From contig NZ_CP118946.1 in assembly GCF_029011175.1 (NCBI RefSeq), forward strand, positions 1,736,001 to 1,800,000: DNA of 64,000 nucleotides, written 5' to 3'. The notes under the pieces were generated by a model, which did no database searches, was not told the DNA's origin, and saw only the letters and a list, made by a program, of their open reading frames with translations. This DNA comes from Winkia neuii. Lineage in GTDB: Bacteria > Actinomycetota > Actinomycetes > Actinomycetales > Actinomycetaceae. Made by a program: the position numbers and the translations under genes. Positions 25,473 through 33,202 of the stretch are shown one piece after another (the first letter of the stretch is position 1; every line of letters starts with the position of its first letter).

Positions 25473-26944
25473 TTCAGTTCTGCGAATTCGGTAGCTACCG
25501 AATCGATGGCCTCAACTACCCCGCCGGCTGCCTCGTCGTCGTAGCCGTTTACAATGATCGAAAATGCCAGTGGACGCCCCGAAGCGGTGTGTACGTAGCC
25601 GCTAAGGGAGCGGGCCGAATCGAGCGTGCCAGTCTTGGAGCGCACATTTCCGGTGCCCGCACCCGAAACCATCCGATTGTGCAGGGTGCCGTCCAGCCCA
25701 GCCACGGGCAGCATCGACGGCAGTGACCGCAAGGTGGGGTTCTTTGATACGGCCGCCTGCTGGAGCATCTTGGCCAGGGCGTGCGGGGAGATCTTCCCCT
25801 TGTCTGACAGTCCGGAGCAATCCCGCAGGAGGACCTCGGAGGGATCCACTCCCAGCTTGCCCACCGCCTCGCGCACCATGGTGACGGCGCTTTCGAAGCT
25901 GGGTTCCTTGCCCGCGTATACCAGCGCTGCTCGGCAAACCGTTTCAGCCATCGTGTTGTCGGAAGGCTTCAAGGTGTGGCGCAGCACATCGGTAACGGGA
26001 GCGCTGCTTACCTGGCCCACGACCGTGGCCGCTTTGGCGGCCTTGCCAGGGGTAGGCCCGTTCACGCTGATGCCCTGGGCGGCTAATTTTTCTTTGAAGG
26101 CCGCTGCTGCCCGTTGCGCCGGATCAGTCTGCAAGTCATTCTTGGAGGAATCCTGGCCCGCGTTCATGCCAAGACCTTGGATCTTGGTAACAAACTGCAT
26201 GTACCCGTCCCAGTCCGCGTTGACCTGATCGGTACCGAAAGCAGAAGTGTCATAGGTCAGCTTCACAGAGCCGATGCCCTGTTTATTCAGCGCCTGCGCG
26301 GTCTGGGCCGCCAAATCTGCCAGTCCAGCCCGCCCGTTGACGACGGCGGGATTCGATGAGCCCGCCGCGAGCATTTCGTCGCCGCCCGCTACCAAGGTCA
26401 CCGTGTCCCCGGCAAAGACCGCCTTAGTTTTGAACGTGGTGTCTGCCGGCAACGTCTGCAGAGCAGCCACCGCCGAAAGCACCTTCGTTGAAGAAGCAGG
26501 GGTGAGCGGAGTACCTGCGGCCACATTTGCCAATTCCTTGCCAGTGGCCACGTCCAGAACAGACACGCCCACGCGCAGGGAGGGCTCGACCTCGCCCTTG
26601 TCCTGGTCCGCATTCGGCTTCTCTTGGGCGTCCTCGGCATCGGCCTGCGCTTTAGCCGCGGCCCGCGCGTCGGTAGCCGCCTTCTTGATCTTTCCCGACA
26701 GGGAAGCTGCGATCTGTTGGACCTGCTCCGAGTTCGGTAACTCCCCCTTGGCCGCATCGGCCTGAGCCGGCGTCGGTTCGGCAGCCACGGCGGCAGCGGT
26801 AGGAACTGGTTGCGGCGATGGCGGCGCTGGTGAAAGCGTAAACACGCCCGGAACTACGTCGTAAGCGTCCAGGGCGCCGTAGGTGATTGAACCGCCCACT
26901 AGCAGAAGCGTGCCAATAGTGGCTGCCGCTACTGTCTTTCGCAT
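25469..26944 (-). CDS. dacB: D-alanyl-D-alanine carboxypeptidase/endopeptidase (PBP4 family)
   Basis: The 491-residue low-molecular-mass penicillin-binding protein is exported. An N-terminal signal/anchor helix lies at residues 5-24. A Pro/Ala-rich and Lys/Glu-rich linker runs to about residue 120. The peptidase S13 domain carries the SxxK motif in PASSTKVLS, SxN in KPSDNTMAE and KTG in RSKTGTLDS. It trims or cleaves peptidoglycan cross-links outside the membrane. It overlaps tilS by GTGA and is divergent from ppa. Confidence 0.92.
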   Translation of the reverse strand: MRKTVAAATIGTLLLVGGSITYGALDAYDVVPGVFTLSPAPPSPQPVPTAAAVAAEPTPAQADAAKGELPNSEQVQQIAASLSGKIKKAATDARAAAKAQADAEDAQEKPNADQDKGEVEPSLRVGVSVLDVATGKELANVAAGTPLTPASSTKVLSAVAALQTLPADTTFKTKAVFAGDTVTLVAGGDEMLAAGSSNPAVVNGRAGLADLAAQTAQALNKQGIGSVKLTYDTSAFGTDQVNADWDGYMQFVTKIQGLGMNAGQDSSKNDLQTDPAQRAAAAFKEKLAAQGISVNGPTPGKAAKAATVVGQVSSAPVTDVLRHTLKPSDNTMAETVCRAALVYAGKEPSFESAVTMVREAVGKLGVDPSEVLLRDCSGLSDKGKISPHALAKMLQQAAVSKNPTLRSLPSMLPVAGLDGTLHNRMVSGAGTGNVRSKTGTLDSARSLSGYVHTASGRPLAFSIIVNGYDDEAAGGVVEAIDSVATEFAELK

Positions 26945-27045
26945 CTATTCCGCCTCACAGTCCTGTTTTGTGTAACGACCAGTCTAACTGTACCGGTACC
27001 ATTGGGTTATTATCGCATCGACCCAACTGTTGAAAGGGCTCTTAA

Positions 27046-27582
27046 ATGGAGTTTGATGTAACCATCGAAATCCCGAAAGGGAATAGGAACAAGTACGAGG
27101 TCGACCACGAAACTGGTCGCATCCGCTTGGACCGTATGCTGTTCACTTCTACCCGTTACCCAGACGATTACGGGTTTATCGACGGCACGCTAGGCGAGGA
27201 CGGCGACCCGCTCGACGTTCTGGTGCTTCTTGAAGAGCCAACTTTCCCCGGCTGCGTCATCCGCTGCCGTGCCTTGGGAATGTTCCGCATGCGCGACGAG
27301 AAGGGCGGCGACGACAAGGTTGTTGCAGTTCCCACCGCTGATCAGCGCATGGCATGGCGTACCGAGCTCGAGGACGTCTCTGAGTTCCACCGCCTGGAAA
27401 TCCAGCACTTCTTCGAGGTGTACAAGGATCTAGAACCCGGCAAATCGGTCGAGGGCGCACACTGGGTTGGCCGCGAAGAGGCGGAAGAAGAAATTCGCGT
27501 CTCTATCAAGCGCGAACAGGATCGCATTGCTGCCGGCGGGCACGCAGTAAATCCGGTTCCGGTGATCGAGCCCGAGCAGTAA
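27046..27582 (+). CDS. ppa: Inorganic pyrophosphatase
   Basis: The 178-residue family I pyrophosphatase hydrolyses PPi to phosphate. The metal-binding signature [10 protein letters not shown], the N-terminal [17 protein letters not shown] and YPDDYGFI motifs are complete. A GAAAGGGC site precedes the ATG. Opposite orientation to dacB is typical for actinobacteria. Two hairpins follow. Confidence 0.96.
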   Translation: MEFDVTIEIPKGNRNKYEVDHETGRIRLDRMLFTSTRYPDDYGFIDGTLGEDGDPLDVLVLLEEPTFPGCVIRCRALGMFRMRDEKGGDDKVVAVPTADQRMAWRTELEDVSEFHRLEIQHFFEVYKDLEPGKSVEGAHWVGREEAEEEIRVSIKREQDRIAAGGHAVNPVPVIEPEQ

Positions 27583-27602
27583 GCTTCACCTAAAAAGAGT
27601 TT

Positions 27603-27634
27603 TGGTCCACGCCGCCGGCGTGGACCATTTCTTT
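27603..27634 (+). terminator. Intrinsic terminator of ppa
   Basis: TGGTCCACGCC (27603-27613) pairs with GGCGTGGACCA (27617-27627) and is followed by TTTCTTTT. It lies 20 bases after the ppa stop. Confidence 0.9.
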
Positions 27635-27706
27635 TCCCCGCCCACCGGCCGCCCTCAAGCTGGCGTCTTCGAGCTGGTGTCAAGGGAAGAGGCGTCTTAA
27701 TGGGGA

Positions 27707-27739
27707 GCCCCTTTGGGGCCGAGTGGCCGCCAAAGGGGC
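27707..27739 (-). terminator. Hairpin after the PfkB kinase gene
   Basis: GCCCCTTTGG (27707-27716) pairs with CCAAAGGGGC (27730-27739), extended inside by GGCC/GGCC around GAGT. It lies 17 bases past the kinase stop on minus. No T-run follows, so it may act as a roadblock or RNA-stabilising stem. Confidence 0.6.
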
Positions 27740-27755
27740 ATGAGATGGGAAAGTC

Positions 27756-28709
27756 CTACTTCAATTCCGGATGCCCGTCAGTTACCCGAGCTACGTCGGC
27801 GCGGTTCGGAGAGAAAGCGCCAAGCTTGGAAACGGTCAGGCCCGAGGTGACGGTGGCGCGGTGCAGCGCGGAAAGCACATCCGCCCACTTTGCCTCGCGC
27901 AGCTTCCTGCGAGCCTGCCCACTACCGGCAAGACCGGCATCCAGCAGTGCCGAGATCAGCCCGGCCATGAAGGAATCACCGGCGCCCACGGTGTCACCCA
28001 GTTCCACATTCAACGGGTCAATGACCAGCATGTCGCGTTCGCCGGCTAGCCGTGCGTAAGCACCCCACGGGCCACGAGTCGTAATGACCATGGCGGGCCC
28101 CATGGCCAGCCAGGAGCGCATGACATCTTCCACCGCGCGGTCAGGGTATAGCCAGGAAATATCCTCGTCGGAGGCCTTCACAATGTCGCAGAAGGAAATG
28201 ATCTCTTCAATCCGGCTGCGCACCTGTTCCGGGCTACCCATCACGGACGGCCTAATGTTCGGATCGTAGGAAACAGTCCCGGTAAGAGCCGCTTCCTTCA
28301 CCAGCCGCAGCACCTTCTTGCCACCCGGTTCCACCGTTGCCGCAAACGAGCCGGTGTGCAGGTGATCGTAAGTGTCGGTACGAGCCTGTTCCGGCAGGTC
28401 CCACAACAGATCGAACTCGTAGGTAGCGCGCCCCTCAGAATCGACGTGCGCGTAGGCCACGGTGGTGTGATCTGCACCCGAAGTACCTGGCAAGACATGC
28501 ACGTCGCCCTCGGCTAGCGCCTTGGCCAGCTGCTGGCCCCGCTCGTCCTCGCCCCACCACGAGGCCAAGGTCGTGTCATGGCCCAGCTGGGCGATTCCGC
28601 GGGCCACATTCAGCAGCGATCCGCCCACGTATTCCTTTGCGGAACCGTCGCGTTCGATGCGGTCCATCAGGGCCTCTCCGACGCACAGCACGCGCGGACT
28701 TGCAGTCAT
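27756..28709 (-). CDS. PfkB-family carbohydrate kinase (fructokinase-like)
   Basis: The 317-residue ribokinase-fold enzyme has the N-terminal glycine motif EYVGGSLLNVARGIAQLG with the GG hinge, and the C-terminal DTVGAGDSFMAG with the catalytic aspartate and anion hole. The layout is closest to fructokinases or 2-keto-sugar kinases; the substrate is not provable here. It starts after AAGGAGGAAAA. No sugar transporter or hydrolase is adjacent. The minus-strand NlpC/P60 gene lies 35 bases upstream and may read through. Confidence 0.87.
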   Translation of the reverse strand: MTASPRVLCVGEALMDRIERDGSAKEYVGGSLLNVARGIAQLGHDTTLASWWGEDERGQQLAKALAEGDVHVLPGTSGADHTTVAYAHVDSEGRATYEFDLLWDLPEQARTDTYDHLHTGSFAATVEPGGKKVLRLVKEAALTGTVSYDPNIRPSVMGSPEQVRSRIEEIISFCDIVKASDEDISWLYPDRAVEDVMRSWLAMGPAMVITTRGPWGAYARLAGERDMLVIDPLNVELGDTVGAGDSFMAGLISALLDAGLAGSGQARRKLREAKWADVLSALHRATVTSGLTVSKLGAFSPNRADVARVTDGHPELK

Positions 28710-28744
28710 TTTTCCTCCTTAGCGGGCAAGACGATTTGTGGCGA

Positions 28745-30124
28745 CTACGCTGGGCGAACCCCAAGCGCCATCAAGTTGCCATAGTACAGGCCGGTTCGCC
28801 TCACTGTAGCTCCGGGATAAGGGGCTTCAATAATTTCCCCGCCCCCGGCATAAACCGCCACGTGGTAGACGCCGCTTGCATCGCCCCAGAATACCAAGTC
28901 ACCAGCGCGAAGGTTATTGATTGAGACACCGCGTCCGGAATTTACGCCCCACAGGTACTGCTGCTCGGCAGTACGCGGCAGGTCGACACCCACTTGAGCC
29001 CACGAAGTCATGGACAGGCCAGAGCAATCCAGGCCCGCATACCGTGCCGCACCACCCCACACGTAGGGAACGCCAATCTGGCTAGCTGCTGCAGCTACCA
29101 CGGCATTGCCGCCGCCACCCGAGGGAGCGGGAGCTGGGGCCGGGGCCGGTGCGGGAGCAGGTGCGGGAGCGGGTGCGGGTGCGGGAGTTTCGTCCTCGGC
29201 ACTGGAATCGTTCGCCTGAGCCTGCGCCTGAGCTTGGGCCTGCGCCTGGGCTGCTGCCTGTCGCTGCGCTTCCGCCTGCTGAGCGGCCGCCGCTTCGGCA
29301 GCCTTGCGACGCGCTTCCTCTTGCGCCCGTTGAGTGGCCAGGGCGCGGCGGGCGGCTTCTGCCTCGCGGGCGCGCCGCTGGCGTTCTAGCTCTTCCTGCC
29401 TCTTGGTTTCCAGTTCCTTGGTAGTACCGCGGGCAGCAGCCAGCTGAGCAATGAGCTCACTGCGGCGCTGCGCGGTGGAACGCTGGGCAGCTTCGGCGGC
29501 ATTTGCAGCCTGCTGGGCAGCACTCGCGCGCGATTCCATTGCGGAGGCGGCGGCCTTCTGGGTGGCTTCCGCCTTCGTAGCGCGCTCTTCAATGACGTTG
29601 GCGACCTGCTGCATGGCCGAGAAGGTCTGCATCTTCTGATCGGCCTTACCACCGAATAGTTCGATGGCAACGCGGCGCATTTCAATAGTTTCGAGCCCGT
29701 CGGCATTTAGGTAGGGCACCGCAGACGAGAGTGAACCGGACTGCCGGTAAACGGTGGTGGCCACATCCCCTAGGGACTTGCGGGCTTCTTCTACCTTCTT
29801 CTTGGCTTGGTCGGCGTCCTTGCGGGCCTTATCTGCCGCCCTTGAAGCCGCATCCGCCTTCACAGACGCCTGGGCGAAGCGTTCGCCTGCACGCTGAGCC
29901 GCAGTTAGTGCCTCTTCTGACTTGGCAGTGTTCTGTGCCAGCTTTACTTCGATGTCAGCGACCGATCCTGCCGCCGCCTTTTCGGCCTGCTTTGCCCGGG
30001 CAATGTCGTCATCCGAGGGCGCAGCCAGGGCGAAGGTACCGCCTAGTCCGGACAGCGCGATTCCGCCTATGATCAGGCTGCTTACAAGTGCGCGCCCGCG
30101 CAAAGAGAATTTCTTTGAACTCAC
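28745..30124 (-). CDS. NlpC/P60 peptidoglycan endopeptidase, RipA-like
   Basis: The 459-residue secreted cell-wall hydrolase has a signal peptide at residues 1-34 (cleavage near FALAAPS). A long Ala/Glu/Lys coiled coil runs over about 35-260, then Gln-Ala and Pro-Ala repeats (about 290-330), then the NlpC/P60 domain from about 335 with catalytic Cys367 in LDCSGLS and His421 in YHVAVYAG. Such proteins cleave stem peptides during daughter-cell separation. The coiled coil usually autoinhibits or docks to FtsEX-like partners. AGGAG lies 7 bases before the GTG start. The 454-base upstream spacer is shared with metY. Confidence 0.92.
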   Translation of the reverse strand: MSSKKFSLRGRALVSSLIIGGIALSGLGGTFALAAPSDDDIARAKQAEKAAAGSVADIEVKLAQNTAKSEEALTAAQRAGERFAQASVKADAASRAADKARKDADQAKKKVEEARKSLGDVATTVYRQSGSLSSAVPYLNADGLETIEMRRVAIELFGGKADQKMQTFSAMQQVANVIEERATKAEATQKAAASAMESRASAAQQAANAAEAAQRSTAQRRSELIAQLAAARGTTKELETKRQEELERQRRAREAEAARRALATQRAQEEARRKAAEAAAAQQAEAQRQAAAQAQAQAQAQAQANDSSAEDETPAPAPAPAPAPAPAPAPAPAPSGGGGNAVVAAAASQIGVPYVWGGAARYAGLDCSGLSMTSWAQVGVDLPRTAEQQYLWGVNSGRGVSINNLRAGDLVFWGDASGVYHVAVYAGGGEIIEAPYPGATVRRTGLYYGNLMALGVRPA

Positions 30125-30198
30125 GTTTCGTCTCCTGAAAAAGGGTGTTGTTGCAGCCCAGAATGGTGCGACTCATTAGACACACTAGCCACACGTTA

Positions 30199-30230
30199 CA
30201 CAGCAACAACAATTTTCACAGTAACAACAT
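30199..30230. repeat. Direct repeat upstream of the NlpC/P60 gene
   Basis: CACAGCAACAACAA (30199-30212) recurs as CACAGTAACAACAT (30217-30230), an 18-base period with two mismatches. Placed 75-106 bases before the cell-wall hydrolase start, it could be a response-regulator site; mycobacterial MtrA binds direct repeats of a TCACAGC-like sequence. This is an inference. Confidence 0.4.
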
Positions 30231-30400
30231 ACACTGGCTGGCCAAGCTTTGGCTAGCTTTTATAAGTCAACTTCCACTCAACACGCCGAGGAGGGGGAAC
30301 TCTTCCTTAATTTGCACAGACACCTCTTCCGCAGCATCACCCCAAAAATTCATGCGTAAATCCCACAGCTCGGACATTTTCCGAATTGGACTTGCCATCC

Positions 30401-30578
30401 CCGATCACGGTCGGTGTATGGTTTTGGCATGTTTACACGAATGTTCAGCTGACTGCGCGTCAGCCAAAGCTCAAGAAGCCATACATCGTGTCTGCCGTGC
30501 AGTCCTCAAGGGGCCTTGCACGGCTTTTCTGTATTTTCATGGGGCCCCTAATACCATCTGAACCTATAAGGAACCCTC
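30401..30578 (+). promoter_or_regulatory. Candidate riboswitch/attenuator leader of metY-metX
   Basis: Nested helices can be drawn: GTATGG 30416-30421 with CCATAC 30479-30484; TTTGGC 30423-30428 with GCCAAA 30463-30468; TGAC 30450-30453 with GTCA 30459-30462. A terminator stem follows at 30494-30524 with a T-run. CAAG-AA-GCC (30472-30480) can instead pair with GGCCTTG (30512-30518), which would break both the outer helix and the terminator. The gene upstream is divergent, so a plus-strand terminator here can only act on the metY leader itself. No SAM-I, SAM-II or SAM-IV consensus is recognised. Confidence 0.55.
30494..30530 (+). terminator. Intrinsic terminator inside the metY leader
   Basis: GCCGTGCA (30494-30501) pairs with TGCACGGC (30517-30524), followed by TTTTCTGTATTTT. 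It lies 48 bases before the metY ATG. Confidence 0.75.
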
Positions 30579-31877
30579 ATGTCTTGGAATTTTGAAACTA
30601 ACCAGATCCACGCCGGCCAGCAGCCCGACCCCACCACCGGGGCGAGGGCGTTGCCGATCTACCAGACCACCTCTTACGTGTTCGAGTCCGCCCAGCAGGC
30701 GGCTGACCGCTTCGCCCTCAAAGATCAAGGCCCCATCTACTCGCGCCTGACGAACCCCACCTGGGATGTGGTCGAGGCACGACTGGCAACTCTGGAGGGC
30801 GGCGTCGGCGCCCTGCTCACGTCTTCTGGCGCGGGCGCAATCAGCCTGTCGATTCTGACGATCGCCCAGGCCGGAGACAACATTGTGGCTTCGCCCTCGC
30901 TATATGGCGGCACCACGAACCTGTTCGTACACACCCTGCCCAAGTACGGTATCGAGACCCGCCTGGTCGAAGATCCCCACGACATCGAATCGTGGAAGGC
31001 CCTCGCTGACGAACGCACCGTGGCTTTCTATGGGGAAACCATTCCCAACCCGGCCGGAGACATTCTGGATCTAGAACCGCTAGCCAAGGCGGCGCACGAA
31101 GTTGGCGTACCGCTAATCGTCGACAACACCGTGCCGACCCCGTACCTGCTGCGTCCGATCGAATGGGGTGCAGACATTGTGGTGCACTCGGCCACGAAGT
31201 ACCTGGGCGGACACGGCACCTCCGTGCTAGGCGTCATCGTCGATTCGGGCAACTTCGATTGGACCAAGGAACCGGAACGCTTCGTCCAGTTCAACCAGCC
31301 CGACCCGTCATACCACGGCCTCACCTACGGCCCCGACCTGGGCAATCAGGCCTTCATCCTGAAGGCACGCGCCCAGGGGTTGCGAGATCTAGGCTTCAGC
31401 GCCTCCCCGTTCAATGCCTTCCTAATTGAACAGGGCATCGAAACGCTCTCGCTGCGCATTGAACGGCACGTGGACAACGCCCTCAAGATCGCGCAGTACC
31501 TAGAAAAGCGCAAGAACGAGGGCCGCGGCGTGGACGCGATCAGCTACTCCGGCCTGGAGTCGAGCCCCTACTACGAGCTCGCCAAGAAGTACACCCCGCG
31601 CGGTGCGGGCGCCCTGGTCAGCTTCGACATCACCGGTGGCCGCGAGGTAGGCGAGAAGTTCGTCGACAACCTGCCGCTCTTCTCGAACCTGGCAAACATC
31701 GGCGACGTGCGTTCGCTAGTAGCCCACCCTGCCTCCACCACCCACTCGCAGTTGGAAGAGGAAGGGCTGAAGAAGGCCGGCATCACCGGCGGCACGATCC
31801 GACTTGCGGTTGGCATCGAAAACGTCGAAGACCTGATCGACGCCCTCGAAACCGCGTTCAAGGCTGTGGGCCTGTGA
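30579..31877 (+). CDS. metY: O-acetylhomoserine sulfhydrylase
   Basis: The 432-residue Cys/Met-metabolism PLP enzyme makes homocysteine from O-acetylhomoserine and sulfide. Features are the N-terminal ETNQIHAGQ, SRLTNPTWDVVE, the PLP aspartate in LIVDNTVPTPYL and the lysine in HSATKYLGGHG. The length and the GNFDW insertion region are those of MetY rather than of cystathionine gamma-synthase. AAGGAAC precedes the ATG. The stop overlaps the metX start by four bases. The leader appears controlled by conditional termination. Confidence 0.94.
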   Translation: MSWNFETNQIHAGQQPDPTTGARALPIYQTTSYVFESAQQAADRFALKDQGPIYSRLTNPTWDVVEARLATLEGGVGALLTSSGAGAISLSILTIAQAGDNIVASPSLYGGTTNLFVHTLPKYGIETRLVEDPHDIESWKALADERTVAFYGETIPNPAGDILDLEPLAKAAHEVGVPLIVDNTVPTPYLLRPIEWGADIVVHSATKYLGGHGTSVLGVIVDSGNFDWTKEPERFVQFNQPDPSYHGLTYGPDLGNQAFILKARAQGLRDLGFSASPFNAFLIEQGIETLSLRIERHVDNALKIAQYLEKRKNEGRGVDAISYSGLESSPYYELAKKYTPRGAGALVSFDITGGREVGEKFVDNLPLFSNLANIGDVRSLVAHPASTTHSQLEEEGLKKAGITGGTIRLAVGIENVEDLIDALETAFKAVGL

Positions 31878-33202
31878 GCAACGAGGCGTGTTGTAAGGGG
31901 TGGGATGACCTTCCACCCCTTACGGTGCTTGCCCAAAGAGCTGCCCGGCACGGTGCATCCGACCGGGCAGCTCCCGGCATTTCCAGAACCAACACTCCCC
32001 TCCCCTTTGCTTCTTTACTGAAACCCCCCAAAGGTGACTGGGCCAGCGCACCAGCAACTGATGCTTCCGCCGTTGCCAAGGGCGACGCTCTGCCTGTAAC
32101 CGGGGCTTGGCGCGAGGACGAGGCTCGCGGCCCCCGCATGTACGCCGAATTAGGGCCGCTGCCTTTAGAGGGCGGCGGGAAGCTGCCCGCGGTTCGTCTT
32201 GCCTATGAAACGTGGGGCAAGTTAAACCCGGCCAGGAACAACGCCATTTTGATCCTTCACGCTCTGACTGGGGATTCCCACGTCGCCGGCCCAGCCGGGC
32301 CGGGTCAACCCACTCCCGGCTGGTGGGCGCAGGCGGTGGGGCCGAAGCTCCCGCTCGATACCGACAAGTACTTCATCGTGGCACCAAACGTGCTGGGCGG
32401 GTGCATGGGTTCTACCGGTCCTTCCTCGCTAGCCCCGGATGGGCGCGAGTGGGGGTCGCGTTTCCCGCAGCTGTCCACGCGCGACATGGTCAGGGCGGAG
32501 GCCCGCTTGGCAGATCTGCTGGGCATTGACCAGTTCGCAGCTATCGTGGGCCCTTCTGCGGGCGGGCATCGGGCAGTCGAATGGGCTGTCACCTACCCGG
32601 AACGGACCCGCACGCTGATCTTGGTGGCAACGGCAGCATGCACCACCGCCGAGCAGGCGGCATGGGCCCACGCGCAGATTGCCGCCATCGAGCTGGATCC
32701 GCATTTCAACGGTGGCGACTACTACCACAGCGACGAAGGACCGGTGCGCGGGTTAGGGCTTGCGCGCGAGATCGCCCATACCACCTACCGCACCCCACTG
32801 GAACTGGACGAGCGATTCGGGCGAAACCGCCAGGGCGACGAGGAACCACTGGCCGGCGGTAGATTAGCGGTGCAGTCCTATTTGGACTACCACGCCCGCA
32901 AATTGGCGGCCCGCTTTGATGCGGGCAGCTACCGGATCCTCTCTAAGGCAATGATCACCCACGACGTGGGCCGAGGACGGGGCGGCGTGGCCGAAGCGCT
33001 CGCTCGTTTTTCCGGACCAGCCTTAGTGGTTGGAGTAAATTCGGATCGGCTGTTCTACGCCCGCGACTGCGAAAAGATGGCGAAGGCACTTCCGGGTGGC
33101 CGCTTCGCCCAGATTCACACCCCCTTTGGCCACGACGGCTTCTTGATAGAATTTGCCCAAGTCAATGCCATCCTCGCGGAGTTTATGGAAGAACTAGAAT
33201 GA
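31874..33202 (+). CDS. metX: Homoserine O-acetyltransferase
   Basis: The alpha/beta-hydrolase-fold acyltransferase has up to 442 residues. It acetylates homoserine, feeding MetY. Core motifs: LHALTGDSHVAGPAG, NVLGGCMGSTGPSS, nucleophile elbow GPSAGG (most family members have GGSMGG), the distal aspartate in VNSDRLF and histidine in FGHDGFL. The GTG at 31874 overlaps the metY stop (GTGA). The first 85 residues extend beyond the usual N-terminus, use rare codons (AGA, TTA, TGT) and hold two perfect 11-base hairpins. Other in-frame starts are GTG 31925 and ATG 32138; the latter would give 354 residues. Confidence 0.9.
   Translation: MSNEACCKGWDDLPPLTVLAQRAARHGASDRAAPGISRTNTPLPFASLLKPPKGDWASAPATDASAVAKGDALPVTGAWREDEARGPRMYAELGPLPLEGGGKLPAVRLAYETWGKLNPARNNAILILHALTGDSHVAGPAGPGQPTPGWWAQAVGPKLPLDTDKYFIVAPNVLGGCMGSTGPSSLAPDGREWGSRFPQLSTRDMVRAEARLADLLGIDQFAAIVGPSAGGHRAVEWAVTYPERTRTLILVATAACTTAEQAAWAHAQIAAIELDPHFNGGDYYHSDEGPVRGLGLAREIAHTTYRTPLELDERFGRNRQGDEEPLAGGRLAVQSYLDYHARKLAARFDAGSYRILSKAMITHDVGRGRGGVAEALARFSGPALVVGVNSDRLFYARDCEKMAKALPGGRFAQIHTPFGHDGFLIEFAQVNAILAEFMEELE
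31893..31973 (+). other. Two strong hairpins at the metY-metX junction
   Basis: GTAAGGGGTGG (31893-31903) pairs perfectly with CCACCCCTTAC (31913-31923). GAGCTGCCCGG (31938-31948) pairs perfectly with CCGGGCAGCTC (31963-31973). Neither is followed by a T-run. A third stem, CGCGAG/CTCGCG, lies at 32111-32129 just before the internal ATG 32138. They may set differential metY/metX expression by mRNA processing or translation control. Confidence 0.6.

Noticed and set aside
30125-30400. Possible ydaO (c-di-AMP) riboswitch before the NlpC/P60 gene
   Set aside because: Such genes often carry this riboswitch in actinobacteria, but none of its conserved blocks is present on the minus strand.
30145-30561. 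Open frame across the metY leader, with five cysteines near its end
   Set aside because: It lacks a ribosome-binding site, spans the terminator stem and reads through AT-rich promoter sequence. A short Cys-containing leader peptide from ATG 30418 was considered, but cysteines are scattered and not clustered as in known cysteine attenuators.
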